This document shows positions 16,993-26,000 of a stretch of DNA of 64,000 bases, in pieces. This DNA is from Bacteroidota bacterium. Lineage in GTDB: Bacteria > Bacteroidota > Bacteroidia > UKL13-3. The stretch covers positions 28,053-92,052 of the forward strand of contig JAIXWD010000001.1 in assembly GCA_027482225.1 (NCBI GenBank), given 5' to 3'. The notes under the pieces are model-generated. The model searched no databases, was not told the origin of the DNA, and worked only from the letters and a program-made list of their open reading frames with translations. A program made the position numbers and the translations under genes. The stretch's first letter is position 1. Each line of letters opens with the position of its first letter.

Positions 16993-17810
16993 ACGTAATC
17001 ACTAAACTCACTTTCTTTTTGGTTATAAAAGTACATTCCAATAATACATAATACCAATACTATAAAGAAATTAATTATCCAAATAAAATCAAACGAACCA
17101 TAATCAAATAAAGTCCAACGCCAAAAGTCTACTACATTTGTCATTGGGTTTAAATTCATTACAAATGAAAAACGTTTTGGAAGCAAATTATGGGTAAAGA
17201 AAACAGGTGTAAACCAAATTCCGAAAGTAACTATATATGGTAATAAATGAAATAAATCACGCTTTTTATAAGCAAATATGGCAATAACAAATACAGGTAA
17301 TAAGCCACAAAATGCATTAAATAAAATGGCAAATGGAAAAAATACTATATGCCAAGAAACTGAGATTTTATAGTGAAATAAAATAGGTACAAACAAAAAT
17401 AAACTCAATAATAGCTCCACTAATCCTATTACTACTTTTGAAAAAGGCAAAATACTTTTAGGGAAATATATTTTTTTTATTGTATTGCTTGCATCTTGAA
17501 TACTTGAAGAACCTTGATAAATTATATAAGAAAAAAAATTCCATCCAATTAATCCACTGAGCACGTATACTGGAAATGGAAGTGAACCTGCATTCCAATT
17601 TAAAACAAATCCAAAAAAGAAACTGTATATTATTAATGCTGTTACTGGTTGTAAAACAGACCAGCCTATACCTAAAAAAGTCTGTGCATACTTTACCTTT
17701 AAATCCCTAATTGCAAATACCCAAATTAACGATTTGTAAGCCCAAATCTTTTTAAGATATGTGGTAAAACCATCTGGTTTTGCGGTTATAATTTGTTTTT
17801 GATTATGCAT
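16989..17810 (-). CDS. ABC-2 type permease, Wzm-like polysaccharide exporter
   Basis: 273 residues from the ATG at 17810; an upstream TTG at 17831 would add seven residues and lengthen the overlap with the aminotransferase. The cytoplasmic N-terminus contains IRDLKVKYAQTFLGIGWSV, the amphipathic connecting helix typical of Wzm/TagG permeases, followed by six predicted membrane helices. With the Wzt-type ATPase it should export an undecaprenyl-linked glycan to the periplasm. The gene overlaps rffA by 8 bp at its start and the ATPase gene by 4 bp at its end. Confidence 0.88.
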   Translation of the reverse strand: MHNQKQIITAKPDGFTTYLKKIWAYKSLIWVFAIRDLKVKYAQTFLGIGWSVLQPVTALIIYSFFFGFVLNWNAGSLPFPVYVLSGLIGWNFFSYIIYQGSSSIQDASNTIKKIYFPKSILPFSKVVIGLVELLLSLFLFVPILFHYKISVSWHIVFFPFAILFNAFCGLLPVFVIAIFAYKKRDLFHLLPYIVTFGIWFTPVFFTHNLLPKRFSFVMNLNPMTNVVDFWRWTLFDYGSFDFIWIINFFIVLVLCIIGMYFYNQKESEFSDYV

Positions 17811-18936
17811 TGTTGATGAAATAATTATCAACTGATTTACAAACTGAATGGATATCGGATAAAGTAAGGTTATTGTGTAAAGGTAGTCGAATTAAGCACT
17901 CAGATACTATCGTGCATAACCCTTTTCCTATAAATTTGTATTTTTTACCCATTGGCGAGCAGTGAAGGGGTAAATAATGGAAATTAGCCTCGATGTTACA
18001 TTGTAATAAATATTGTGCCAACGCGTCTCTTTCTTCTGTTGTGTTTAAAATTAGAAAAAACTCATGGATATTGTCTTTCAAAAAATGTTTATTGATCAAC
18101 TTTATTTTACCCTTTTCCTCTAAATGGCCTAGTAAATTATAATATATTTCTGATAGTGTTTTTCTATGACTAATAATTATTTCTTCATTCATTAGATCAT
18201 CGTATAAAGTAGCGGCATTCAGCTCATTCATTTGAAATTTTAACCCCAAATCAACCCACTCATAATATGCTGTTCTTTTTGCGTTAAAGTCTTCTCTGTT
18301 TGTGCCAATGTGGTATATGTTTGAAGCCCGATGGGCAAATGTTTTATTGTTTACAATAAGTAAACCTCCCTGAATGGCAGAAATATGCTTTGTAATATCA
18401 AAGCTTACCACACCAAAATCGCCAATTGTTCCCAATGGTTTTAAATCCTCTTTACTTCCATAAGCCATTGCAGCATCTTCAATTAAAAAAAGGTTATTTT
18501 TATCGCAAATTGATTTTATAATCTTTACATTGTTTGATATACCTGCGTAATGCATAACAACAACAGCTTTTGTTTTTGGTGTAATCGCAAGTTCTATAAG
18601 TGAATCATCAATGTTTAATGTTTCTTGGTTGATGTCAACGAAAACTGGTGTTGCGCCTAATGAAACAAATGCATTTGCCGTAGATACATAGGTAAACGAG
18701 GGCATAATAATTTCATCACCTGGTTTAATATCTAGTAAGAGAGCAATCATTTCAAGTGCACCAGTGGCCGAATGAGTGAGGAACAAACTTGAGTCTTTGT
18801 AGTGTTTATATAAATGTTTCTTACACAATTCAGAGAAATGTTTATTTCTAAACAATTCATAATTGGAAAACAACATGGAAATGTTTTTTGTATAATTGTC
18901 AGTCTTCCGAATGTCATTAAATAAAATTTTACCCAT
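17803..18936 (-). CDS. rffA: dTDP-4-amino-4,6-dideoxygalactose transaminase (RffA/WecE-like, DegT family)
   Basis: 377 residues, PLP-dependent. The segment LLLDIKPGDEIIMPSFTYVS (67-86) and the following STANAF closely match WecE/RffA. IEDAA (152-156) holds the cofactor-binding Asp154, and SFDITKHIS holds Lys183 as the likely Schiff-base lysine. The known reaction is amination of dTDP-4-keto-6-deoxyglucose to dTDP-Fuc4N, which can then be N-acylated. The GNAT and the ACP/KAS III genes nearby fit such a step. The start codon ATG (18934-18936) shares its outermost base with the opposite-strand gene. Confidence 0.82.
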   Translation of the reverse strand: MGKILFNDIRKTDNYTKNISMLFSNYELFRNKHFSELCKKHLYKHYKDSSLFLTHSATGALEMIALLLDIKPGDEIIMPSFTYVSTANAFVSLGATPVFVDINQETLNIDDSLIELAITPKTKAVVVMHYAGISNNVKIIKSICDKNNLFLIEDAAMAYGSKEDLKPLGTIGDFGVVSFDITKHISAIQGGLLIVNNKTFAHRASNIYHIGTNREDFNAKRTAYYEWVDLGLKFQMNELNAATLYDDLMNEEIIISHRKTLSEIYYNLLGHLEEKGKIKLINKHFLKDNIHEFFLILNTTEERDALAQYLLQCNIEANFHYLPLHCSPMGKKYKFIGKGLCTIVSECLIRLPLHNNLTLSDIHSVCKSVDNYFINNA

Positions 18937-19841
18937 TGATTAAGTTAACTCATATTATTAACCCTGTAAAAGTAACAGAAAGCTCAGATTTATACAAGTC
19001 ACAGCCGATTACTTTTGCCTCCATGTTAAGGGCAAAAATTTACTCCGAAAACTTATGTCAAATAAAGCTTTGCACAACACAATTTCAGGAAGATAAGGTA
19101 ATTATTCCTGAAGGGTTTTTTATGCTGTCAAACTTAACCAGATCGGTGCTTGATGTGAACCCCCAATTAAGTGGCAAAAAGCTCCCTCTAATAGCAGATA
19201 TCTTTGATAAATTTAATGAGGTACCCGATTCTGATTATTATATCTATACGAATGCGGACATTGCTTTAATGCCATATTTTTATAATGTAGTTCATCAATA
19301 TGTGATCCAGGGATACGATGCCATTGTAATTAACCGCAGAAGATTAAGTAAAAAATATGCTGATGAAGATAACCTAGAAATGATGTATACTGATTTAGGA
19401 AAATCGCACCCTGGTTTTGATTGTTTTGTTATTAAGAAGGAGTTAATAAGTTGTCTTATTTTGGATAATATTTGTATTGGTATTCCTTTCGTTGAGGTTG
19501 CACTGGTACATAATTTATTTTCATTTGCCACAAAGCCCCTTTTTTTACCTGATGCGCACCTTACTTTTCATATTGGGCTTGATGTGATGCCTAAACGCAA
19601 TAAAGCGTTTTATTGGCATAATAGGTTTACATATTTTAGAAAAATTCAACCTGTTTTAAAGCCTCATTTTAACTTCAGTAAATTTCCATATGCATCACTT
19701 CCACTTCATAAAAGAGCAATCAAATGGGTTTTAAATCCAGGGTTGTTCACAAGAAATTTTCTTGAAATAGAAACAAAAAGTATGGGTAATAAACTGAAAT
19801 ACCTCATCAATGAATGGAGATGGAATTTTTTGCAGAAATAA
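18936..19841 (+). CDS. Putative glycosyltransferase-like protein of a polysaccharide locus
   Basis: 301 residues, the only plus-strand gene in this locus. The start is a TTG at 18936. The early residues (KLTHIINPVKV, DLYKSQPITFASMLRAK) look like genuine conserved protein, so an ATG at 19023 would probably truncate it. DYYIYTNADIALMPYF (from about residue 100) resembles the donor-binding TNxD strand of GT-A-like enzymes. There is no signal peptide. Its 5' end touches rffA head to head and its 3' end lies 8 bp from the GNAT stop. Function is uncertain. Confidence 0.6.
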   Translation: MIKLTHIINPVKVTESSDLYKSQPITFASMLRAKIYSENLCQIKLCTTQFQEDKVIIPEGFFMLSNLTRSVLDVNPQLSGKKLPLIADIFDKFNEVPDSDYYIYTNADIALMPYFYNVVHQYVIQGYDAIVINRRRLSKKYADEDNLEMMYTDLGKSHPGFDCFVIKKELISCLILDNICIGIPFVEVALVHNLFSFATKPLFLPDAHLTFHIGLDVMPKRNKAFYWHNRFTYFRKIQPVLKPHFNFSKFPYASLPLHKRAIKWVLNPGLFTRNFLEIETKSMGNKLKYLINEWRWNFLQK

Positions 19842-19849
19842 AGCACTAA

Positions 19850-20380
19850 TTAGATAACCTGTGCAAGCTTTATGAGTATTGATTTCTTCTCAAGAAAATC
19901 ATGTTTTGTAGTTTTATAAAGACTGAATGATTCGTTCAGATGTTTTTCAAACATAAAACCCAATTCACTATTATACTTTAATGCAGATTGGTTGTCTCGT
20001 TTAATTTTAGCGTAAATAGTGTCAAGATTCAATTCGTCAAATGCATATGTCATTATAAGCAATGAAGCCCCTAATGAGATACCTGTTCCTGTATATTCAT
20101 TTTCTGCAATAAACAAACCAGCATGTGCCGAAGATTTATCATGGTCAAATTTATTCAGGTGTATTAATCCAATTTTTCGATTCTGGTAATGAATGATAAA
20201 ATAATAATTAGTTTCGTTACAAAGGTTATTAAACCATATTTTTTGATCCTCACTCGTGATGTAACCACAAAACTCCATATTGTTTGAAATTTGTGGCGTA
20301 TTTCGCCAGTTACGAAGTAATTCAAGACTGCTTTCGTTAAGTTTAGTGAGTGTAATACTGTTACTTTTTAATTCCTCCAA
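19850..20380 (-). CDS. GNAT-family N-acetyltransferase (PseH/RimJ-like)
   Basis: 176 residues, TTG start preceding an in-frame GAGGAA; no better ATG exists until residue 35. GNAT features: LLRNWRNTPQ near the N-terminus, FIIHYQNRKIGLIHL (strand 4), an acetyl-CoA-binding region around GTGISLGASLLIMTYAF, and IKRDNQSALKYNSELGF, the typical C-terminal motif B of RimJ/PseH-type enzymes. It likely acylates an amino sugar made by the nearby RffA-type aminotransferase. It converges with the plus-strand gene ending at 19841. Confidence 0.78.
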   Translation of the reverse strand: MEELKSNSITLTKLNESSLELLRNWRNTPQISNNMEFCGYITSEDQKIWFNNLCNETNYYFIIHYQNRKIGLIHLNKFDHDKSSAHAGLFIAENEYTGTGISLGASLLIMTYAFDELNLDTIYAKIKRDNQSALKYNSELGFMFEKHLNESFSLYKTTKHDFLEKKSILIKLAQVI

Positions 20381-20665
20381 ATACTTAATTGACTAGACAG
20401 ATGATATTTTGATTTGACTTTAGTAACACGAAAGTAAATTTATTTCTTAATTTAACCCTGATTATATTGATATAGTTTATCACGGTATCGAGGTATAAAT
20501 GCAATTTAATAACCCTTTACCAGGTGAATATATTTATACTGCTATTTTACATATACTCAACAAACAAATCTGGCGGTATAAAATTTATATTTAACCAGTA
20601 TAGGGCTATTCATTGTTTTCTCTAAAAACATTATAAGAATTTAGTTTAGTATAAATTCCAACTTG

Positions 20666-21598
20666 CTAGTTAATGATTTCAGAAGTTGATTGGTCTGCAA
20701 TAATAATCATATCAAGGTTTTGTTTTGATACCCATATCCTCCTTATGTATTCGCCAATAATACCAAGTGAAAACAAGATTAAACCTGTTGAGAAAAAGAT
20801 GGCCACAATGAGGGATGTAAAACCAATTTCGACATCAAATGCAATTTTTTTATAAATGTATATACAACCTAAAATAAAAAATACGATAGACATGTATAAG
20901 CCCATACGACTGATAACCCTTAGGGGTAATGTGGAGTGCAACATTAAAATAGTAAAAGCCATTTTAGTCAATTTTGCAATTGTATATCCAGATTGCCCAA
21001 TTGTCCTCTCGCTATGGTCTACCAAACAAGATCTAACACTCACCGCACCTAATAATAAATAATCATCTACAAAGAATACGCGCCTTTTGTTGATCTTGAA
21101 AACTGAAATTACACTACTCTTCATCAACCTGCAAGATGTTACCATAGAATAATCCTTGCCCTCTATTTTAAGTATTTGTTGTAAGGATTTTGTTCCTATG
21201 TTTCTTAAAAAGGGATGTTTTTTTTCTGTGTAATTACCATAAATTAAATCGTCCTCATTAGTTTTCATGCACTCATACATGTCGTCAATTACAGACGGAT
21301 CATGCTGTAAGTCATCGTCAATAGTGGCTATTAAATTATTTTTACTGTAATAAAACCCAATTGCTGTAGCTGTATGTTGGCCATAATTTTTTGCAAGTGA
21401 GATAATCGAATAAGAGAGGCGGCTAGTTTTTAGATGTTTTTTTAAAACCTGTAGCGTTTTATCCAAACTACCATCATTTACAAAAATGAAATGTGGTGTT
21501 AAACTGGTTTTGTTAACCCAATTACTTAATTTTGCTACTAATGATTCTGTTGTAATTTCTGATTGATAAACAGGTATCACTACGTCAATTTGGGTCAT
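20666..21598 (-). CDS. Glycosyltransferase family 2, polyprenyl-phosphate type (GtrB/ArnC-like)
   Basis: 310 residues. VVIPVYQSE (6-14), NDGSLDKT (41-48) and IDDDLQHD (93-100) are the classic GT2 donor and metal motifs of the DPM1/GtrB/ArnC group. Two C-terminal membrane helices (about 233-250 and 262-283) and a basic tail complete the architecture. Such enzymes put one sugar onto polyprenyl phosphate for use outside the membrane, for example by GtrII-like transferases; one such gene lies at 48941-50491, far away. It overlaps the KAS III gene by 4 bp. Confidence 0.85.
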   Translation of the reverse strand: MTQIDVVIPVYQSEITTESLVAKLSNWVNKTSLTPHFIFVNDGSLDKTLQVLKKHLKTSRLSYSIISLAKNYGQHTATAIGFYYSKNNLIATIDDDLQHDPSVIDDMYECMKTNEDDLIYGNYTEKKHPFLRNIGTKSLQQILKIEGKDYSMVTSCRLMKSSVISVFKINKRRVFFVDDYLLLGAVSVRSCLVDHSERTIGQSGYTIAKLTKMAFTILMLHSTLPLRVISRMGLYMSIVFFILGCIYIYKKIAFDVEIGFTSLIVAIFFSTGLILFSLGIIGEYIRRIWVSKQNLDMIIIADQSTSEIIN

Positions 21599-22584
21599 AT
21601 TTCAATTGTTTTGTGAGGTACAAAATCGGGTAATTTTATGAGCGCTGATGCAACAGAAAAACCAACTCCAAAACCTGATAAAAGTACCCAATTATTTGTT
21701 TCGCTTAAACGTGTGCATAACGTAATTGGTATACTTGCAGAAGCCGTATTTCCATATAGGTTTAAGGTGTTTGGTACACAATCTATATTTAAATTAAGTT
21801 TTCTAATTACTGCATCATTAATTAACTTGTTGGCTTGATGAAATACATATATCTCTGGAAGTTCATCGGGTTTTTGGGCATTCTCAATTAATGCTTCAAT
21901 ATTTGAAGGTACATATTTTACTGAATAAGCAAAAACATCAATACCGTTCAATCTCATTATTTTTTTATTCAGCGCATTCATCTCCATGTAAATAGCCGTT
22001 TGGCCCTTTCCTATGGTTTCAAGGTTAAACCTTGCAGTAATGCTATCATCATTTGGGTCAAACTCAATAGCTGTTACCGATATCGCATCAGAAAAAATAG
22101 GTTGTGTTGATGTGTCGTCTGGGGATAACAAATGTGTTGAAACATCGCCACAACATAACAATGCACGTGGTTTTTTACTGTTTATAGTTGATAGTAAGGA
22201 GGAAATTGTTTGTAATCCATAAACATATCCGGAACAACCAGCATTTATATCATAACAAATTGTTTGTTGATTAAATTCATGGTCACCATGAAGCTGACAT
22301 GCTAAAGAGGGTATACTTAACTCTGTTGTTTGTGTAACGCATATTAAAATGTCAACATCATTATTGGTCCAGCCAGTCAGTTGCATTGCCTCTTTTATGC
22401 CTCTAGAAAATAAGTTTTTTACAGGGAGCTTACTTGTTCGTCTAAATCTAATGCCTGTTTGTTCAACAAGTTTTTGTCTTTCATTTTCTTCTATAATAGG
22501 TAATTGTAAATTATCTTCATTAAGCGCTGGGATAACATTAACAATGCCCTTGATTTTTATTCCAGAGTGCTTAGTTATAGCCAT
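21595..22584 (-). CDS. 3-oxoacyl-ACP synthase III (KAS III)-like thiolase-fold enzyme
   Basis: 329 residues with the full KAS III triad: Cys117 in NAGCSGY, His249 in VFHQANK and Asn279 in LYGNTASAS. It condenses an acyl-CoA or acyl-ACP with malonyl-ACP, or transfers acyl groups. Coupling to a dedicated ACP gene (14-bp overlap) and to a GT2 gene (4-bp overlap) inside a glycan locus argues for making a special short acyl group for a sugar rather than starting housekeeping fatty-acid synthesis. No ketoreductase is next to it, so further reduction would need another locus. Confidence 0.85.
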   Translation of the reverse strand: MAITKHSGIKIKGIVNVIPALNEDNLQLPIIEENERQKLVEQTGIRFRRTSKLPVKNLFSRGIKEAMQLTGWTNNDVDILICVTQTTELSIPSLACQLHGDHEFNQQTICYDINAGCSGYVYGLQTISSLLSTINSKKPRALLCCGDVSTHLLSPDDTSTQPIFSDAISVTAIEFDPNDDSITARFNLETIGKGQTAIYMEMNALNKKIMRLNGIDVFAYSVKYVPSNIEALIENAQKPDELPEIYVFHQANKLINDAVIRKLNLNIDCVPNTLNLYGNTASASIPITLCTRLSETNNWVLLSGFGVGFSVASALIKLPDFVPHKTIEI

Positions 22585-22825
22585 TACTTCTTTCTTTAAT
22601 CAACTTGTAAATGTCTCCCAGGTTAACAATTTCAGATAAATCTCCTGATGTGATAAGCACATTTGTTTCTTCATTTATTCTAGAAATGTAAATTAATGCA
22701 TTTAGAGAACTCCATGATGGAATATCACGAAAGCGTGTTTCTAATGAAATGCTATTTTTAGAAATTGACAACTCAGATGAAGTAAAGTCCAGGAATGTTT
22801 CTATTTCGTTTAGCGGCAAACTCAT
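22571..22825 (-). CDS. Acyl carrier protein-like protein
   Basis: 84 residues from the ATG at 22825, preceded by GAAG; an upstream TTG at 22882 would give 103 residues with an N-terminus unlike ACPs. Length, acidity and the FRDIPSWSSLNALIYISRIN core fit a four-helix ACP. The phosphopantetheine serine should be Ser40 in WSSL; the common Asp before it is Ser39. It is the first gene of the minus-strand unit ACP, KAS III, GT2. It probably carries the acyl group that ends up on the surface glycan. Confidence 0.72.
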   Translation of the reverse strand: MSLPLNEIETFLDFTSSELSISKNSISLETRFRDIPSWSSLNALIYISRINEETNVLITSGDLSEIVNLGDIYKLIKERSNGYN

Positions 22826-22969
22826 TTTTTCTTCAAATCTAACAAATATTATATAAGACCAATTATTTTCAGTTTCTTTCAAGTTTTATCAATTTTTTCT
22901 CATTCACCTTTATTTAAATTGTAAAAAAATAAATAAAGTTTGCGAAAAGTAGCATGAATAAAATAAATG

Positions 22970-23019
22970 ATGCTAAACCTAAGGGGGTACATGTACATGT
23001 ACCCCCTTAGGTTTAGCAT
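22970..23019. repeat. Perfect 50-bp palindrome in divergent spacer
   Basis: Each 25-base half mirrors the other with no mismatch and no spacer. The left arm contains CTAAACCTAAGGGGGTACAT and the centre is a run of alternating TACATG. The dyad axis falls between 22994 and 22995. It lies in the 271-bp spacer between the ACP gene (start 22825, minus) and the giant T9SS cargo gene (start 23097, plus), about 145 and 77 bp from the two starts. Both genes are transcribed away from it, so it is not a normal terminator for either. An operator, a cruciform or a 5'-leader hairpin is possible. A weak -7-like TATTATTG follows at 23030-23037. Confidence 0.9.
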
Positions 23020-23096
23020 TAATTTTAGATATTATTGTCTTGCATTTTTATGCATTTTCCCTTAATTAATTTCTAACTATGTTTAAATAAGCTGTT

Positions 23097-26000
23097 ATGA
23101 ATTTTTTGTTTTATCAGACGAAACGCACCTATTTTTTGGTGTTAATGATTTTTTTCTTTTTCAGTGGAGCAAAATCTGCATATGCCCAATTTATGTTTCA
23201 GCCGCTAACGCATGTTTCGGGCTTTTACATGAACGGAGAATGCTCTGGTAGTAAAATTAAAATTAAATTTTTGTATCAAGAAAATACTGCAAAGCAAGTC
23301 TTACATAACATTAATTTCTTTTATAAAAACCAATCAGGTAGTTGGGTACAGTTTGCACGAGCAAATTATGGGTCGGACCTCACTCATGATTGGTGGGATT
23401 CATATGCTGGAAGCGGTTCGATTCCTTTCACTTTAGGCGCTAGTGGAAGCTTTAGCATTTCTCTGGGAAACTTAACAAATGACGGGTCTTTAAGATATAG
23501 AGATTTTACTTGGGATAATATACCTGCTGATGCATATTCAAATGGATTTATAACCATTTCCACAGGGGGTAATTTTAGTGGTACGCCATGGGATTACCTT
23601 TCCTCTGGATCTAGTTTTGTTGTTACATTGCCTGTTTTAACCTCACCGAATACCCTAATCACTACTAACGGTGCGCATTGTACAAGAGTAGCTTTGAGTT
23701 GGAATGCGCCTGGTAGTTTTCCCTGTTCATACACGCAAGATGTATACAGAGATAATGTAAAGATAGCCACCATAGCAGGTACCCAAACAACTTATGATGA
23801 CTATCATAGCATTCAAGGACCATTAAATTATTATGTGAAAGCTGTCAGAACTACTTCTACAGGCGCTGTCATATCAAGTCAAAATTCTAATCCAGTAATT
23901 GGTGCTTTAAACCCTTCTGCAACGCCACCCTTTGGTATTACGGCCACTACAACAAGATGTGATGGAATAATAAGTATAAATTGGGGATTTAATGGGACTA
24001 ATCCGCCTAATTTTAGGATTTATAGAGCAACTTCAGCTACCGGTTCATACTCTGCTGTAGCAACTATAGCAGGCAGCGAAAGAAGCTATTTAGATGCACC
24101 ACCGCTTAGATCAACCAACTATTTTTACAAGGTAGCTACTGTTGGAACTTGTGGTGAGGCCATGTCTGCAATCCATTATACAGGTCAAGCTCCAGCAGCT
24201 CCAGCAGCTCCAACTGGTGTTAATGTTGCTGTTAATGGAACAAACAATGGTATAATTGTTAATTGGATTGATGCTTCAATTAACGAAAATGGTTTTGTAA
24301 TTGAACGTATTATTCAGGGGCAACCGGGTACTTCTTCATTTACCGTTCCTGCAAATACACAGACTTACACAGATAATTCAGCTATTTCTTGTGTAAATTA
24401 TATCTATACAGTTAGAGCAAAAAACGATTGTGAACCAGGCGGAACACCTTCAATGCCATCTGTTGCCATTAGAATTTTCCCTGATCTTTCAGGGTCTTTT
24501 AATAGTACGGCAAAGCTCAAATGTTCCAAGGGTTATCATACCAATATGGTTAAATTGGATTGGAGTTCTCCTAATGTGGATTTGTTAAATTTCTACAGAA
24601 TTTACAGAAAGGTTTATGGTACTACTGCTGATTCAGTTTTAATTGGCACAAGTGGTGAAGGAACCGAAAACTATATGGATAACACTGCAATTTCAGGAAT
24701 TCTATATAAATACACCATAATTGGCGTAATGAATTGTGCCGGTTTTACCAGATTAAGTAATGTATCTGAAGATATTGGATTTAGATCAGGATTTGGAACT
24801 GTAAGTGGTAGCGTTTCTTACCAGGGTGGATTTGCTTTAAATCATGCCAAGGTTATTGTAAGCCCTTCTTCAGCAAGTTTTGTTGGCGCTTCTATGCGTT
24901 TTCCCAATGCTACAGGTAGGCTAAATGTTCCAGCATCAAATAAGCTAAGTTTAACATCGGGTGTAACACTAGAAACGTGGTTTAATACCACCAACATTGT
25001 TGGAACCAAAAATCTAATGGTACTAACATCAGGTAGTAAAACTTTTACTTTAAGGTTGCAAGGAGCAAATTTACAAGTTGTAGCCTTTAATGGAAGTACT
25101 ACACAAACTGTAACCTCTTCAGCTGTTTTGGCTAATAATTATAATCAGGCTACAGCTGTACTTGCAACAGATTCAATGATTATTTATTTAAATGGAATTC
25201 GCTCTGCTGGAATTGCATTGGGTGCATTTGTGCAATTACCAATGAATAATTCTGCCATCGAAATGGGAACTAGTTTTGTTGGCTACCTTGATGAGATGAG
25301 GGTTTATAATCGCTCAAAAACAGCGTTTCAAGTTACCGAAGACTTTGCGAGGAGAGTAAACCCAGATGATATAGGACTTTTGGCCTATTATACTTTTGAC
25401 GAAAAGCTTATCGGATACAATGGATTTTTTGATTATTCAAGAAATGGTTCAGTTTACAATGAAAATCATGGTACAACGCTTAATGGTGCATTTAGTGATT
25501 CAATTCCTTCTACTTCTCAATTGGCATATGCCAGTTTTACAGATGATAAAGGCACTTATGTGGTTACCAATATAGGATATGTTGGAACTGGGCAGGTCTT
25601 TACTGTTACTCCATCATTTGAAACACACGCTTTTACCCCAATAAACAGAACAGTGTTTATAGGCGAGGGCGCTGGTGTGCACAGCGAACAAAATTTCACT
25701 GATATTTCATCGTTTACAGTTACCGGAACAGTTTATTATGACGGCACCAGCTGCCCTGCCGAAGGAATTAGATTAAAAGTTGATAACCAAACGGTAACAA
25801 AAAATAATGCACCAGTAACTACTGCTCAGAATGGGACTTTCGAAATACAGGTTCCAATTGGAAATCATGTAATTACGGTAGAAAAAGATGGCCATACTTT
25901 TAGTGCAGGCCGATTCCCAAGTGCTGGTGAATTTAATTTTCAAAACCCGAAAGCAGACATCCAATTTATTGATAATACGTTAATTAAAGTTGTTGGTAGA

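Noticed and set aside
22826..22882. N-terminal 19-residue extension of the ACP from a TTG
   Set aside because: The ATG at 22825 has a GAAG-type site and gives a normal ACP length; the extension has no ACP character.
22970..23019. The palindrome as a rho-independent terminator
   Set aside because: Both flanking genes are transcribed away from it and no T tract follows either arm.
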